In this document: in pieces, positions 31,000-42,697 of the stretch
Layout: each line of letters starts with the position of its first letter
Numbering within the stretch: position 1 is the stretch's first letter
Source of the DNA: Sinohyriopsis cumingii
Taxonomy: Eukaryota; Mollusca; Bivalvia; Unionida; Unionidae
DNA: 64,000 bases
Direction: 5' to 3'
Assembly (NCBI GenBank): GCA_028554795.2
Contig: CM068838.1
Span: 129,925,428-129,989,427 of the forward strand
Notes under the pieces: model-generated
Told to the model about the DNA's origin: nothing
Seen by the model: only the letters and a program-made list of their open reading frames with translations
Databases searched by the model: none
Translations under genes and position numbers: made by a program

Positions 31000-31007
31000 A
31001 TAGCCAT
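31000..31007. repeat. 8-bp target-site duplication of hAT, right (ATAGCCAT)
   Basis: Exact partner of 30026-30033. Confidence 0.9.
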
Positions 31008-31329
31008 ACCGTGCTAGAGCGCCGTAAGTCCATCAGTGATACATTGGCTTACAATTATCGTCCTCAAATGGATCCATTCACGCGAAAAACCAACTGTTAG
31101 AGAGGATGAGTGATATGAGATATGACCCGCCACATGTGAAGGTGCTTATGTTATCTTTATCCAGGAGATGATTTACCACGGTGTTATTGCACGGATGGAG
31201 GAAATAATACAAATGAAATTATGATAGTTATGGAATGACATATATGAGCTATTACGATTCGATGGTCATATCAGTTCCGACTCGTAAAGAGCTCGACCAC
31301 CAAGCTTAGTAAAATTGAAGAAATATATT

Positions 31330-32578
31330 TCCATTTCTAAAATTCAGAAAACGTCCATCTCCGAAACACCACCCTGGCTACTTAAACGACCAAAATTACT
31401 TTTTACGCTACACGATGGAAAAAAATCTGAGTCAAACCCTTCCGTCTTCCACAACTGTTATCAAGAACTCCTCACCGAATTTAAAAACTACACAAGAATG
31501 TATACAGACGGATCAAAGGATGAGGAAAAGGCTGCTGCAACCTTCGTTTGTGGAAATCACACAACGCAAGTTCGTTTACCAAATGGAACATCAATTTTTT
31601 CAGCCGAAATCAGAGCAATAGACCTTGCTCTCCAACATATAGAAAACAAACGTATTTTAAACAGCATCATCTTCTCTGACTCACTATCAGTACTTCAGTC
31701 ACTACACAATATAAAATTTGAGAATCCATTAATAAAAAGCACACTCGTTAAAAATACCAAGCTGAGTGTCTCCCACAATATAATATACTGTTGGTTACCT
31801 AGCCATATTGGTATTAAAGGTAACGAACAAGCAGATCGCGCTGCTTAAATGGCCCTTACTCAAGAACCATCTGTTTTTAAAAATACCGTATACTGATTTT
31901 GAACCTAGTGTCAGAAAGTCCTTATGTCAGAAGCGGCAGGCAGCATGGAAAGATGCAGTGAATAACAAACGTAACGCAGTTAAGCCAACTCTAGGAGAAT
32001 GGACTCCTTCCAACAGAACCATGCGTAGGGAGGAGCTAGTCCTTGTAAGAATCCGAATTGGTCATACTTATATCACCAACTCCCACATACTAAAAGGTGA
32101 AGACCCACCAGAGTGCGTTTCTTGCAATGAATCATTCACTGTCAAGCACTTTATGATAGAGTGTTTTGACCTGTACCTACGCGCGATCAGTATTACAATG
32201 TGCATAATATGAAGGAACTTTTTGCTCCTATAAACATCACTGGTATTATAGAGTTCCTGAAAGGAGTGAACACTTGCTCTAAACTCTAACTTGTATGCTA
32301 TCACCTTGTGCAGTTTTATGCAATATATATATACCATCCCTTTTTTAACACCTTTTCATCATTCTTCATTAACATACACCATTTACATCCCCCGTTGATC
32401 GGGAAGCTTTATTCTTCACCGTTACCATCTTATCGTTTTAATTTCAACTATTTGTTGTTTATATCGTTGGTCGATATGGGACTTTTTATAATTTTTAAAA
32501 GATTATAGATCTAACATTTTGTTTGGCGCTAAATAGCCTAACAGTGATGATGCGCAGTTAAAAATCAATCAATCAGTC
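31330..32578 (+). mobile_element. LINE copy B, 3' fragment
   Basis: Starts near the ISKIQKTSISETPPW segment just before RNase H and runs through the 3' UTR to an AATC-type tail at 32565-32578. RNase H residues (YTDGSKD, AEIRAI, IFSDS) are visible up to TAA near 31846-31848. The downstream Cys-His segment is shifted. It has diverged further from J than copies E-K have. Confidence 0.85.
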
Positions 32579-32889
32579 AACCAAGAATATTATGTTCACA
32601 TCAGTTACACCTTCCCAATCTTTTATTTGGAATATTTCTAATAAGCATGATAACATACCATCTACGGATACGATTCACAGATTTATCGAAGAAGTTTTCC
32701 TGTAGATTCTTTTCCGATATCAATTTACAACATGTCATCGCGAAAATGCTGCATTTTGATTCATTCAGTTACCACATTTCAAGATCTGAGATTAAGGATG
32801 CTGAGGCAGGCAAAATATATGGAAATCCAAGTTCTGGAAGCTTGGTATTTGAATTCTAATGTTGGGCCCTGCAGAAGAAGGAGAACATA

Positions 32890-33336
32890 CCACTCTCCGC
32901 ATCAGTTCGAACATCGGCTGTTTTCGCGCAGTATGTATGATGCATGTAGTGCCAGGAATATTGCTATCTTGGAAACGTCGACGTAGATACAGCTTCTCGT
33001 CTGTGGTCAATATTTCCGCAAAATAATTTCTGTCCATCAGGGCATATAGAATGGGATTCTGCAACCCATCGAACACTTCTTTCTTGTTTCGAGCGCATGG
33101 TTTAAGGTTTCTTCTACCACACTTATGTTATGCCCGATCATTGACAGCTTCATATATTTTCTCTTCCCTTGCGCAAAGTTTATCTTGCAGAAGTATAGCT
33201 GATGACAAGTCTTTGATTGACAACTGCTGTAGGACAGAACGTTCATTGTCTGTTATGAACTCCAAACATTTACTTGTTAGATCCGTCTCTTCGAGTGTCA
33301 GGACTTGCACCAATATATCACACACATTTTCGACGT
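32890..33336 (-). pseudogene. BACK-domain exon, copy 1 (BTBD3/6-like)
   Basis: On the minus strand, VLTLEETDLTSKCLEFITDN, QLSIKDLSSA and AREEKIYEAV resemble the BACK domain that follows BTB in BTBD2/3/6-type substrate adaptors of CUL3 ligases. TAA follows EAVNDRA where copy 2 has CAA. The frame then continues through LMDRNYFAEILTTDEKL. The 3' edge has a GT (GTATGT) fitting a donor site. Cut at its 5' side by LINE copy C sequence. Confidence 0.6.
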
Positions 33337-33349
33337 ATAGTGTAGGCCA

Positions 33350-34140
33350 CTTTACTCCATATTGGTGTTAAAGGTAACGAACAAGCAGATCACGCTGCTA
33401 AAAGGTACCTTACTGAAGAACCATATGTTTCTAAAATACCGTATACTGATTTTAAACCTAGTGTCAGAAAGTCCTTATGTCAGAAGTGGCAGGCATCATG
33501 ACATGATGCAGTGAATAACAAACTTCATGCAATTAATCCAACTCTAGGAGAATGGAGTCCTTTCTACGGAACCATGCGTAGGGAGGAGATAGTGATTGGA
33601 AGAATCCGAATTGGTCATATTTATCTCACCCACTCCCACATACTAAAAGGTGAAGACCCACAAGCCCACAAGAGTGCGTTTCTTGCTTAACTATTCACTG
33701 TTAAGCACATTATGATAGAGTGTTTTGACCTGCAACTTACGCGCGATGAGAATTACAATGTGCATAATACGAAGGAACTTTTTGCTACTATAAACATCAC
33801 TACTATTATAGAGTTCCCTAAAGCAGTGAATATTTACTCTAAACCCATTTATGCTATCACCTTGTGCAATTTTATGCAATATATGTACCGTCACTTTTTT
33901 AATACCTTTTCATTATTCTTCATTATCATACACCATTTACATCCTGCGTTGATCGGGAAGCTTTATTTTTCACCGGTACCATCTTATAGTTTTAATCTCA
34001 GCTATTCGTTTTTTTTTATATCGCTAGTCGATATGAGACTTTTTATATTTTTTAAAAGATTAGACATGTAAGATTTTGTTTAGCGCTATATAGCCTAAGA
34101 GAACTGATACGTCGTTTAAACTAAACCAATCAATCAATCA
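33350..34140 (+). mobile_element. LINE copy C, 3' fragment
   Basis: Begins in the last RNase H motif (ATTGGTGTTAAAGGTAACG), carries the Cys-His C-terminus with frameshifts, then 3' UTR and tail CAATCAATCAATCA. Closest in sequence to copy B. Confidence 0.8.
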
Positions 34141-34615
34141 TTCGGCCACTTTTTATCCAAGAAATGCACATCTTTGTGCATAAAGTAGCGTGTGGATGAC
34201 TTCCGTATGAATCGTATGACTCATGCTATTTTCATAGAATGTATGATAAACAAAGATTACCAGTAAGAGACGTGTAGTGTTTCATAGCAGATCCATAAAA
34301 TGTTTGTTCATCAAGGTTCATGCTGGTCATATTATAGTCAAGAAATAATTAAGAAATAATTAACCACATTTATCACACACTAAACCTACAACCAATTCCC
34401 AACGTATTTTCTGATTGCATAAGTAGAAGTACAAGTTGAAGTCGAAATGTTTTTTGATTTATATTAAAATCTCTAAAATAGTATATATTCCTAAACTCGG
34501 TAGGGATAGGACAGATCCTACCAAATGCCGTCTAGTTGCTTGAAAGAAATATGTATGTAATGACCTTTTCGGCCCTATCACCACATTTCTTAATACCAGT
34601 GTTCTATATCTGAAA
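34141..34615. other. intergenic spacer
   Basis: AT-rich; no gene, hairpin or repeat boundary recognised. Confidence 0.5.
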
Positions 34616-34868
34616 CCTAATGACATACCATCTACGAATAATATCCAAAGATCCATCAAAGAGGTTCTCCTGTAGATTCTTTTCTGATATCAATTTACAA
34701 CATGTCATCGAGAAAATGATGCATTTTGATTCATTCAGTTACCGCATTTCAAGATCTGAGATTAAGGATGCTGAGGCAGGCAAAATATATGGAAATCCAA
34801 GTTCTGGAAGTATTTGAATTCTAATGTTGGGCCCTGCAGAGCAAGGAAAACAGAAATTAGGAAACCTT

Positions 34869-35309
34869 ACCATTCTCCGCATCAGTTCGAACATTGGCAG
34901 TTTCCGCAGTATGTATGATGCATGTAATGCCAGGAATATTTTTGTCTTGAAAACGTCGATGTAGATGCAGCTTGTCGTCTGTGGTCAATATTTCCGCAAA
35001 ATAATTTCTGTCCATCAGGGCATATAGAATGGGATTCTGCAACCCATCAAACACTACTTTCTTGTTTCGAGCGCATGGCTTAAGCTTTCTTCTACCACAC
35101 TTATGTTGTGCCCGATCATTGACAGCTTCATATATTTCCTCTTCCCTTGCGCAAAGTTTCTCTTGCTGCAATGTAGCTGATGACAAGTCTTTGATTGACA
35201 ACTGCTGTAGGACAGAACGTTCATTGTGTGTTATGAACTCCAAACATTTACTGTTTAGATCCGTCTCTTCAAGTGTCAGGACTTGCACGAATATATCAGA
35301 CACATTTTT
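34869..35309 (-). CDS. BACK-domain exon, copy 2 (BTBD3/6-like), partial gene
   Basis: An open frame of about 147 codons with CLEFITHNERSVLQQLSIKD, EKLCAREEEIYEAVNDRAQH, LKPCARNKK and ILYALMDRNYFAEILTTDDK, matching the BACK-domain pattern of BTB-BACK proteins. The 3' edge reads AATG|GTAAGG, a good donor site, so it looks like an internal exon of a host gene. Its 5' edge is cut exactly where LINE copy D begins. No BTB exon is visible nearby. It may be a gene fragment left after segmental duplication and LINE insertion. Confidence 0.6.
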
Positions 35310-35862
35310 CCCCCTGCGGGTCCGGGGTTGTAGAATTGGCCCGACGTGCCTCGCTACGTGTCGTAAAAGGCGACTAAGTAGAGGCAACCTGTTTGCCGTG
35401 GGTTGCGTCCCGTGTCGGAGGAGGAAAGGATCCTGGTAGTTGAGCAGAGGCTTTCCATGCAATACACTACTTTGGCCTCTACTTCTCTTAGACGGGTGGT
35501 CGGGATGGGCCCGGTTAAGACAAATCGGCTGGTCACGCCGAGCCCAAGGAAGTCTTTATTTACTCTTTCACCTTCCTTATCTGTCTCCTTGTATCTCTCT
35601 TGATACCACCGTTGCCTCTATATTCTATTCCTTTATCTTTCCCTTTACCAAGTCTTAGAAGACTTCCTAGAAGGCGGTGGCTTAACGGGTCAATCGGGGG
35701 GTAATTTTACCGACCTTAGAAATTGGCGACTTCAGGGTCAATCAAAGGTAATTTTATCAACTGAGTATGGCATCTGTGTATCCCTGGCACTTGAAAAGTG
35801 TCCCCTTGTTGGGCTCCTTGGTGGGTGGGGAGCACGGGTGCTGAATTTTTAATCTAGCCATC

Positions 35863-36993
35863 ATGGATAATTCCAAAAAAAGCCATAAACGTACCAAAAC
35901 TGGATCAGAGTCGGATGATGAGCCATGTAGTGTGGAATCCTTTCCTCGCTTCATGGTCATCCAATCGAAAGACGAGGCTAAACAACTTGCTGCACTATCG
36001 CCATTTATAGTCGAAAAGATTATACTTGGATTAGTCGGCAAGCCGAAAAGTGTCAAAAAGCTAAAATCAGGCGGCCTACTTGTAGAGTGTGAGCGAAAAG
36101 CACATGCTGAAAATATCTTAAAAATTAAAACCTTTCACGATATTCCAGTAACCTGTTTCGCCCACTCTACACTTAATACATCAAAAGGCGTCTTTCGTTG
36201 CCGTGACCTAGCAGGAGTCAGCGACAAAGAAATGGTCGAGGGCATGAAAAATGAAGGTGTCACTGCAGTTCGCAGAATTCGTATCAAACGAAACAACAAT
36301 CTGCAGGACACCAACACTATTATACTCAAATAAGCCAACAGTACCTAAAGTGGTCAAAGTTGGCTTCCTACAAGTTAAGGTTGAGATATACATACCCAAT
36401 CCCCTCCGATGCTACAAATGTCAAAAATACGGTCATCATGAAGACCGTTGCTCCAGAAGCCAAATATGTGGCCGATGTGGAGACCCCTTTCACCGGGAAT
36501 CCGAGTGTAAAGCCAGTCCACATTGCGTAAACTGAGGAAAGGAACACCATGCTAATTCAAAAGATTGCGATACATGGAAACAGGAGAAGGAAATCCAAAG
36601 GATTAAATACACATCCAACATTCCTTATCCAGAGGCCAGGAAGCTTGTTCAAGCAAGATCACTCCCCGGGCCATTCTTCTCAACTGTAGTGAAGAGCAGC
36701 CAAAAAGCAACGAAAGACGCACAACTCAAACAAACCCACCTGAATCCCATTCCGACTCGAACATCCCGCACTACAAACCCCAGAAAAACTCAACATCGAC
36801 ACAAACAACATTCAACAATACTGCACCACCAAGATCACCAAACAGTAAGAAAAAGTTGCAAACAAATATAAAGCTGCACAATAGGTTTGGAGACTTGGAG
36901 GACATGGATGCAGAAGAATCTGCTCCATGTCCTCAAGGTGGCTCCAGACCTAACAACAAAAAATAAACCCCCGTACTTCCTCCAGATAAATAA
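35863..36993 (+). pseudogene. LINE copy D ORF1, decayed
   Basis: Opens MDNSKKSHKRTK; the RRM-like region is open to 36333, then a short deletion and later TGA (about 36534) break the knuckle region. Sequence is clearly more diverged than copies G, I and J, so D belongs to an older subfamily. Confidence 0.8.
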
Positions 36994-37055
36994 CCAAACA
37001 GATTGCCTCCGCGAAAGGTCTAACCTACCTCCAGAATCTTTAATATAAAGTTGTA

Positions 37056-37584
37056 ATGAAGAACACCATCTTACAATGGAACTGCAGAGGACTTAAAGCC
37101 AACTAAATGATATTCTTCTGCTTTTAAACGAACATGATCCTGCTGTACTATGTCTTCAGGAAACATTTTTGAAAAATACGGATAACATCACACTTAAAAA
37201 CTACTCCCTGTTTAACAACTACTCTCAAAATGTTGACAGGGCCTCAGGAGGAGTCTGTGTTATTGTAAACAACAGAGCCCCTCATAGCAGCATACCTTTA
37301 AACACAAATTTACAAGCCATTGCTGTAAGCGTCACTCTACATCGAGTGATCACATTTTACTCTATTTACTTGCCACCAAACACTAAAGTAGTACCAAACG
37401 AATTAGACGACCTTGTTCAACAGCTTCCCGCGCCATTTGTTTTACTCGGGGATTTTAATGCCCATAACATTTTATGGGGATCGAATCATATAAGTGACAG
37501 AGGTCATAAAGTTGAAGACCTTATTTCTAGACACGATCTGTGTCTATATAATACCAAAACACCTACATATTTACACCCAGGCAA
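37056..37584 (+). pseudogene. LINE copy D ORF2, endonuclease part
   Basis: ATG at 37056, broken near 37105 and re-opened from 37169. It keeps LLGDFNAHNILWGSN. Cut by copy E. Confidence 0.8.
37574..37584. repeat. 11-bp target duplication of copy E, left (CACCCAGGCAA)
   Basis: Identical to 41626-41636, directly after E's AATC tail. Evidence for target-primed insertion of E into D. Confidence 0.85.
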
Positions 37585-40500
37585 CCCCCGTACTTCCTCC
37601 AGAGAAATAACAAAACAAATTCCGTCTGCGAAAGGTCTAACCTAGCTCCACAATCTTTAATTTAAATTTATAATGAAAAACACTATCATACAATGGAATT
37701 GTCGAGGACTTAAAGCAAATTACAATGATATTCTCCTGCTTTTAAACGAACATGATCCTGCGGTACTATGCCTTCAAGAAACCTTCTTGAAAGATACAGA
37801 CAATATCACATTTAAAAACTACTCCCTGTTTAACACCTGCTCTCCAAATGTTGACAGGGCATCAGGAGGAGTTTCTGTTATTGTGAACAACAGAGCTCCT
37901 CATAGTTTCATTACTTTAAACACCAATTTACAAGCCATTGCTGTAAGCGTCACTCTACATCGAGTGATTACATTTTGCTCTATTTATTTACCACCAAACA
38001 CTAACCTAGTACCAAACGAACTCGATAATCTTGTTCAACAGCTTTCCGCACCCTTTGTTTTACTCGGGGATTTTAATGCCCATAACATTTTATGGGGATC
38101 GAATCATGTAAGTGACAGAGGTCACAAAGTTGAAGACTTTATTTCTAGACACGATCTGTGTCTATATAATACCAAAACACCTACATATTTACACCCAGGC
38201 ACGGGTACATACACATGCATCGATTTGACAATTTGTTCTCCTTCGCTGCTTTTGGACTATGAATGGAAGGTCGCTGATGACCTTCACAGCAGCGATCACT
38301 TCCCAATCTCCCTTGTAAATCATAACTCTACAATTGATGAAGTAATTCCACAATGGAATTTAAAGAAGGCCGACTGGGCCAAATTCGAAACACTCTGTAA
38401 AACCAGGCTGAATGAGGATACCGTTTTCAATGTTAACGACCCCATTCAGCATTTTACATCTATTTTAACCGCCATTGCAGAAGAATCTATCCCCAAGTCC
38501 TCAGCAAACTGTAAAAGAACCCTAAAACCTTGGCTCACTAAGGAATGTAAGGAAGCCATACGGCAACGCCGAGAAGCCTTGAAAAAATTTAACAATCATC
38601 CGACGCCCGAGAATTTAAGTAAATATCGTATTCTCCGGGCCAAAGCTCGCCGCACAATCAAAGAAAGTAAACGAGCATCATGGATGAAATATGTTTCCTC
38701 TTTAAACTCTCGTTCCTCAATTAAGAAAGTTTGGGACACGATCCGAAAAATAAACGGAAAGAGAAAACACAATTCTTTCCGACATCTAAAAGTGAACAAT
38801 AACAATCTTAGCTCAAAACGTGACATAGCAAATGTTCTTCCTGATACATTCTCTAAAAATTCGTCATCATCTAATTATTCCGAAGCCTTCCAAAAATTGA
38901 AAACTCAAAAAGAAAAGTCACGTTTAAAATTCACATCCAACAACTCGGAAAGCTACAACCAGCTGTTTTCACTATCAGAACTTATGGAGGCTTTAGACAA
39001 GGCCCATGATACTTCCGCTGGGCCTGACACAATACATTACCAGTTTTTAAAACATCTTCCAGAATCATCTTTAACATCTCTTTTAAAACTCCTCAATGAT
39101 TTATGGATTACTGGTAACCTACCTAAAATATGGAAAGAAGCAACAGTAATACCAGTTCCCAAACCCGGTAAAGATAGTGAAGATCCTACCAACTATCGAC
39201 CTATTGCACTCACGAGCTGCATGTGCAAAACAATGGAACGAATGATCAATTCTCGGCTTGTATGGTACCTGGAAACTAACAATTTAATATCTCCTTTCCA
39301 AAGTGGCTTTCGTTATGGACGGAGCACCAACGATCATCTGGTTAGACTAGAAACATTCATTCGCGATGCATTTATCAAGAAAGAACATTTAGTAGCGGTT
39401 TTCTTTGATTTAAAAAAGGCCTATGACACAACATGGAAGTACGGGATACTAAAAGACCTGCACGATCTAGGTCTAAAAGGCCGTCTGCCCTCTTTCATAT
39501 CCAACTTTCTCTCCGACAGAGAATTCAAAGTACGAGTGGGCTCTACCCTCTCCGATCTGCACGAGCAAGAGATGGGTGTGCCCCAGGGCAGTATTTTATC
39601 TGTGACACTTTTCAATATCAAAATTAATAACATCACCAAGTGTTTGACTCCTGGTGTGGATTGCTCACTATATGTTGATTTTCTCATATGTTATCGGTCA
39701 AAGCACATGCATACAATTGAAAGACAACTACAGCAAAATATCAACAAGATTCAAAATTGGTCTAGTACGAATGGTTTCAAATTCTCGAAATCAAAAACGG
39801 TATGTATGCATTTCTGTCAATTACGACGACACCACGATGAACCTAAACTCGCGCTGGACGGAACACCTATTCCAGTTGTTGAGGAAACAAAATTTTTGGG
39901 TATTATCTTTGACAGAAAACTGACCTTTATTCCACACCTAAAAAACTTGAAAGCCAAATGCTTAAAAGCACTTGACCTACTTAAAGTAGTAGCACACACT
40001 GACTGGGGTGCTGATAGAAAAGTCATCCTGAATTTATATAGAACGTTTATTCGCTCCAAACTAGACTATGGTTGCGTTGTGTATGGTTCTGCCAGAAAAT
40101 CGTATCTTAAAATGCTTGATCCAATTCATCATCAGGGAATAAGACTGGCTCTGGGAGCATTTAAAACATCCCCGTGTGAAAGCCTTCTAGCTGAGGCGAA
40201 TGAACCACCGTTATCGCATCGTAGAGAAATGCTTTCAGCACAGTATGCTCTCAAATTAAAATCAAACCCTCTGAATCCTGCTTTTTCGGCTGTTCTTCAA
40301 CCCAAATACAAAACTTTATACGAAAATAAACCAAACGCCATACCTACCTTTGGCATTAGAATATCATCCAGCCTTGACACTACAAATATAGATCTTTCAA
40401 AAATTCAGAAAACATCCATCTCCGAAACACCACCCTGGCTAATTAAACAACCAAAAGTACGTTTTACGCTACACGATGGAAAAAAATCCGAAACAAACCC

Positions 40501-41625
40501 TTCTATCTTCCACAACTCTTACCATGAACTCCTCACCGAATTTAAAAACTACACGAGAATTTACACTGATGGATCAAAGGATGAGGAAAAGGCTGCTGCA
40601 GCCTTTGTTTGTGGAAATCACACAACGCAAGTTCGCTTACCAAATGGAGCATCAATTTTTACAGCCGAAATCAGAGCAATAGACCTTGCTCTGCAACATA
40701 TAGAAAAGAATCGTATTTCAAACTGTATCATCTTCTCCGACTCGCTATCAGTACTTCAGTCACTACACAATAGAAAACTGGAGAACCCATTATTGAAAAA
40801 CATACTCGTAAAAAATACCGAGCTGAGTGTCTCCCACAATATAATATACTGTTGGTTACCTAGCCACATTGGTATTAAAGGTAACGAAAAAGCAGATCGC
40901 GCTGCTAAAATGGCCCTTTCTCAAGAACCATCTGATTTTAAAATACCATATACAGATTTTAAACCTTGTATCAGAAAGTTCTTACGTCAGAAGTGGCAGG
41001 CATCATGGAATGATGCTGTAAATAACAAACTTCATGCAATCAAACCAACTCTAGGAGAATGGACTCCTTCCTACAGAACCATTCGTAGGGAGGAGGTAGT
41101 CATTGCAAGAATCCGAATTGGTCATACTTATATCACCCACACCCACATACTAAAAGGTGAAGACCCACCAGAGTGCGTTTCTTGCAATGAACCATTCACT
41201 GTCAAGCACTTTATGATAGAGTGCTTTGACCTACAACCTACGCGCGATCGTTATTACGTTGTGCATGATATGAAAGAACCTTTTGATAATATAAACATCA
41301 CTCGTATTATCGAGTTCTTGAAAGCCGTAAATATTTACTCTAAACTCTGACTTTTATGCTATCACCTTGTGCAGTTTTATGCAATATACATTCCGTCCCA
41401 TTTTAATACCTATTCATCTTTTTTACATCTCCCGTTGATCGGGAAGCTTTATTTTGCACCGTTACCATCTTACCGTTTTTAATTTCAACCATTTGTTCTT
41501 TTATATCGCTGGTCGATGTAGAACCTTTTATAAGTTTTAAAAGATTATACAAGTAACACTTTGTTTGGCGCTAAATAGCCTAAGAGTGCTGATGCGCCGT
41601 TAAAAAAAAACAATCAATCAATCAA
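37585..41625 (+). mobile_element. LINE copy E, 5'-truncated, nested in copy D/F
   Basis: Starts in the last codons of ORF1 (CCCCCGTACTTCCTCCAGAG) and contains a full-length ORF2, 3' UTR, hairpin and AATC tail. Flanked by an 11-bp duplication. Confidence 0.9.
37673..41350 (+). CDS. LINE copy E ORF2: APE-RT-RNase H, 1225 aa, YVDD lesion
   Basis: Open end to end. Endonuclease (N9 of QWNCRG, E36 of LQETF, LLGDFNAHN, SSDHFPI), RT and RNase H (TDGS, AEIR, FSDS, NEKAD) are all present, followed by a Cys-His C-terminus. The RT active site reads LYVDFLIC: one Asp of YVDD is missing by a clean 3-bp loss, so polymerase activity should be abolished or severely reduced. It also has FFDLKKAYD where J has FFDLEKAYD. 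Both features are shared with copy G. Confidence 0.9.
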   Translation: MKNTIIQWNCRGLKANYNDILLLLNEHDPAVLCLQETFLKDTDNITFKNYSLFNTCSPNVDRASGGVSVIVNNRAPHSFITLNTNLQAIAVSVTLHRVITFCSIYLPPNTNLVPNELDNLVQQLSAPFVLLGDFNAHNILWGSNHVSDRGHKVEDFISRHDLCLYNTKTPTYLHPGTGTYTCIDLTICSPSLLLDYEWKVADDLHSSDHFPISLVNHNSTIDEVIPQWNLKKADWAKFETLCKTRLNEDTVFNVNDPIQHFTSILTAIAEESIPKSSANCKRTLKPWLTKECKEAIRQRREALKKFNNHPTPENLSKYRILRAKARRTIKESKRASWMKYVSSLNSRSSIKKVWDTIRKINGKRKHNSFRHLKVNNNNLSSKRDIANVLPDTFSKNSSSSNYSEAFQKLKTQKEKSRLKFTSNNSESYNQLFSLSELMEALDKAHDTSAGPDTIHYQFLKHLPESSLTSLLKLLNDLWITGNLPKIWKEATVIPVPKPGKDSEDPTNYRPIALTSCMCKTMERMINSRLVWYLETNNLISPFQSGFRYGRSTNDHLVRLETFIRDAFIKKEHLVAVFFDLKKAYDTTWKYGILKDLHDLGLKGRLPSFISNFLSDREFKVRVGSTLSDLHEQEMGVPQGSILSVTLFNIKINNITKCLTPGVDCSLYVDFLICYRSKHMHTIERQLQQNINKIQNWSSTNGFKFSKSKTVCMHFCQLRRHHDEPKLALDGTPIPVVEETKFLGIIFDRKLTFIPHLKNLKAKCLKALDLLKVVAHTDWGADRKVILNLYRTFIRSKLDYGCVVYGSARKSYLKMLDPIHHQGIRLALGAFKTSPCESLLAEANEPPLSHRREMLSAQYALKLKSNPLNPAFSAVLQPKYKTLYENKPNAIPTFGIRISSSLDTTNIDLSKIQKTSISETPPWLIKQPKVRFTLHDGKKSETNPSIFHNSYHELLTEFKNYTRIYTDGSKDEEKAAAAFVCGNHTTQVRLPNGASIFTAEIRAIDLALQHIEKNRISNCIIFSDSLSVLQSLHNRKLENPLLKNILVKNTELSVSHNIIYCWLPSHIGIKGNEKADRAAKMALSQEPSDFKIPYTDFKPCIRKFLRQKWQASWNDAVNNKLHAIKPTLGEWTPSYRTIRREEVVIARIRIGHTYITHTHILKGEDPPECVSCNEPFTVKHFMIECFDLQPTRDRYYVVHDMKEPFDNINITRIIEFLKAVNIYSKL

Positions 41626-42697
41626 CACCCAGGCAAGGGTACATACACATGCATCGATTTGACAATTTGTTCTCCTTCGATGCTTTTGGACTATGAATGG
41701 AAGGTCGCTGATGACCTTCACAGCAGCGATCACTTCCCAATCTCCCTTGTAAATCATAACTCTACAATTGATGAAGTAATTCCACAATGGAATTTAAAGA
41801 AGGCCGACTGGGCCAAGTTTGAAACACTCTGTAAAACTAGGCTGAATGAGGATACAGTTTTCAATGTTAACGATCCCATTCAGCATTTTACATCTATTTT
41901 AACAGACATTGCAGAAGAATCTATCCCCAGGTCGTCAACAAATTGTAAAAGAACCCTAAAGCCTTGGCTCACTAAGGAATGTAACATTTATTCGCGATGC
42001 ATTTATTAAGAAAGAACATTTAGTAGCGGTTTTCTTTGATTTAGAAAAGGCCTATGAGACGACATGGAAGTACGGGATACTAAATGACCTGAACGATCTA
42101 GGTCTAAAAGGCCGTCTGCCCTCTTTCATATCCAACTTCCTCTCAGACAGAGAATTCAAAGAACGAGTGGGCTCTACCCTCTCCGATCTGCACGAGCAAT
42201 AGATGGGTGTGCCCCAGGGCAGTATTTTATCTGTGACGCTCTTTAACATCAAAATTAATAGCATCACCAAGTGTTTGACTCCTGGTGTGGATTGCTCGTT
42301 ATACGTTGATGATTTTCTAATATGTTATCGGTCAAAGCACATGCATACAATTGAAAGACAACTACAGCAAAATATAAACAAAATTCAAAATTGGGCCAAT
42401 GCAAACGGTTTCAAATTTTTGAAATCAAAAACGGTATGCATGCATTTCTGAAAGCTACGAAAACATCACGATGAACCGAACCTCACGCCGGATGGAACAC
42501 GTATTCCAGTTGTTGAGGAAACCAAATTTTTAGGTATAATCTTTGACAGAAAACTGACCTTTAATCCATATCTAAAGAACTTAAAAGCTAAATGCTTAAA
42601 AGCACTTAACCTACTTAAAGTAGTAGCGCACACTGACAGGGGTGCTGATAGAAAAGTCATCCTAAATTTATACAGAACGTTTATGCGCTCCAAACTA
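41626..42697 (+). mobile_element. LINE copy F (3' continuation of D), internally deleted
   Basis: Resumes D at the target duplication. ORF2 runs to TKEC (about 41990), then jumps to the TFIRDAFIKKEH region, losing about 0.8 kb, and has a TAG near 42200. It is cut at CGCTCCAAACTA by the 5' end of copy G. Confidence 0.85.

Larger units (their letters stand above)
30018..31023 (+). repeat. LINE-type 3' hairpin split by a hAT insertion
   Basis: GGCGCTCTA (30018-30026) and TAGAGCGCC (31015-31023) are perfect 9-bp complements. With the hAT element removed they flank a short ATAGCC loop, much like GGCGCTAAATAGCC...GCGCC at the ends of the local LINEs. Flanks 29935-30017 weakly resemble the LINE 3' UTR. 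Confidence 0.5.
35312..37584 (+). mobile_element. LINE copy D, 5' part (continues at 41626)
   Basis: Full 5' end (CCCCCTGCGGGTCCGGGG), 5' UTR, decayed ORF1 and the first part of ORF2. Interrupted at TTACACCCAGGCAA by copy E. The sequence resumes at 41626 with the duplicated CACCCAGGCAA. Confidence 0.9.
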
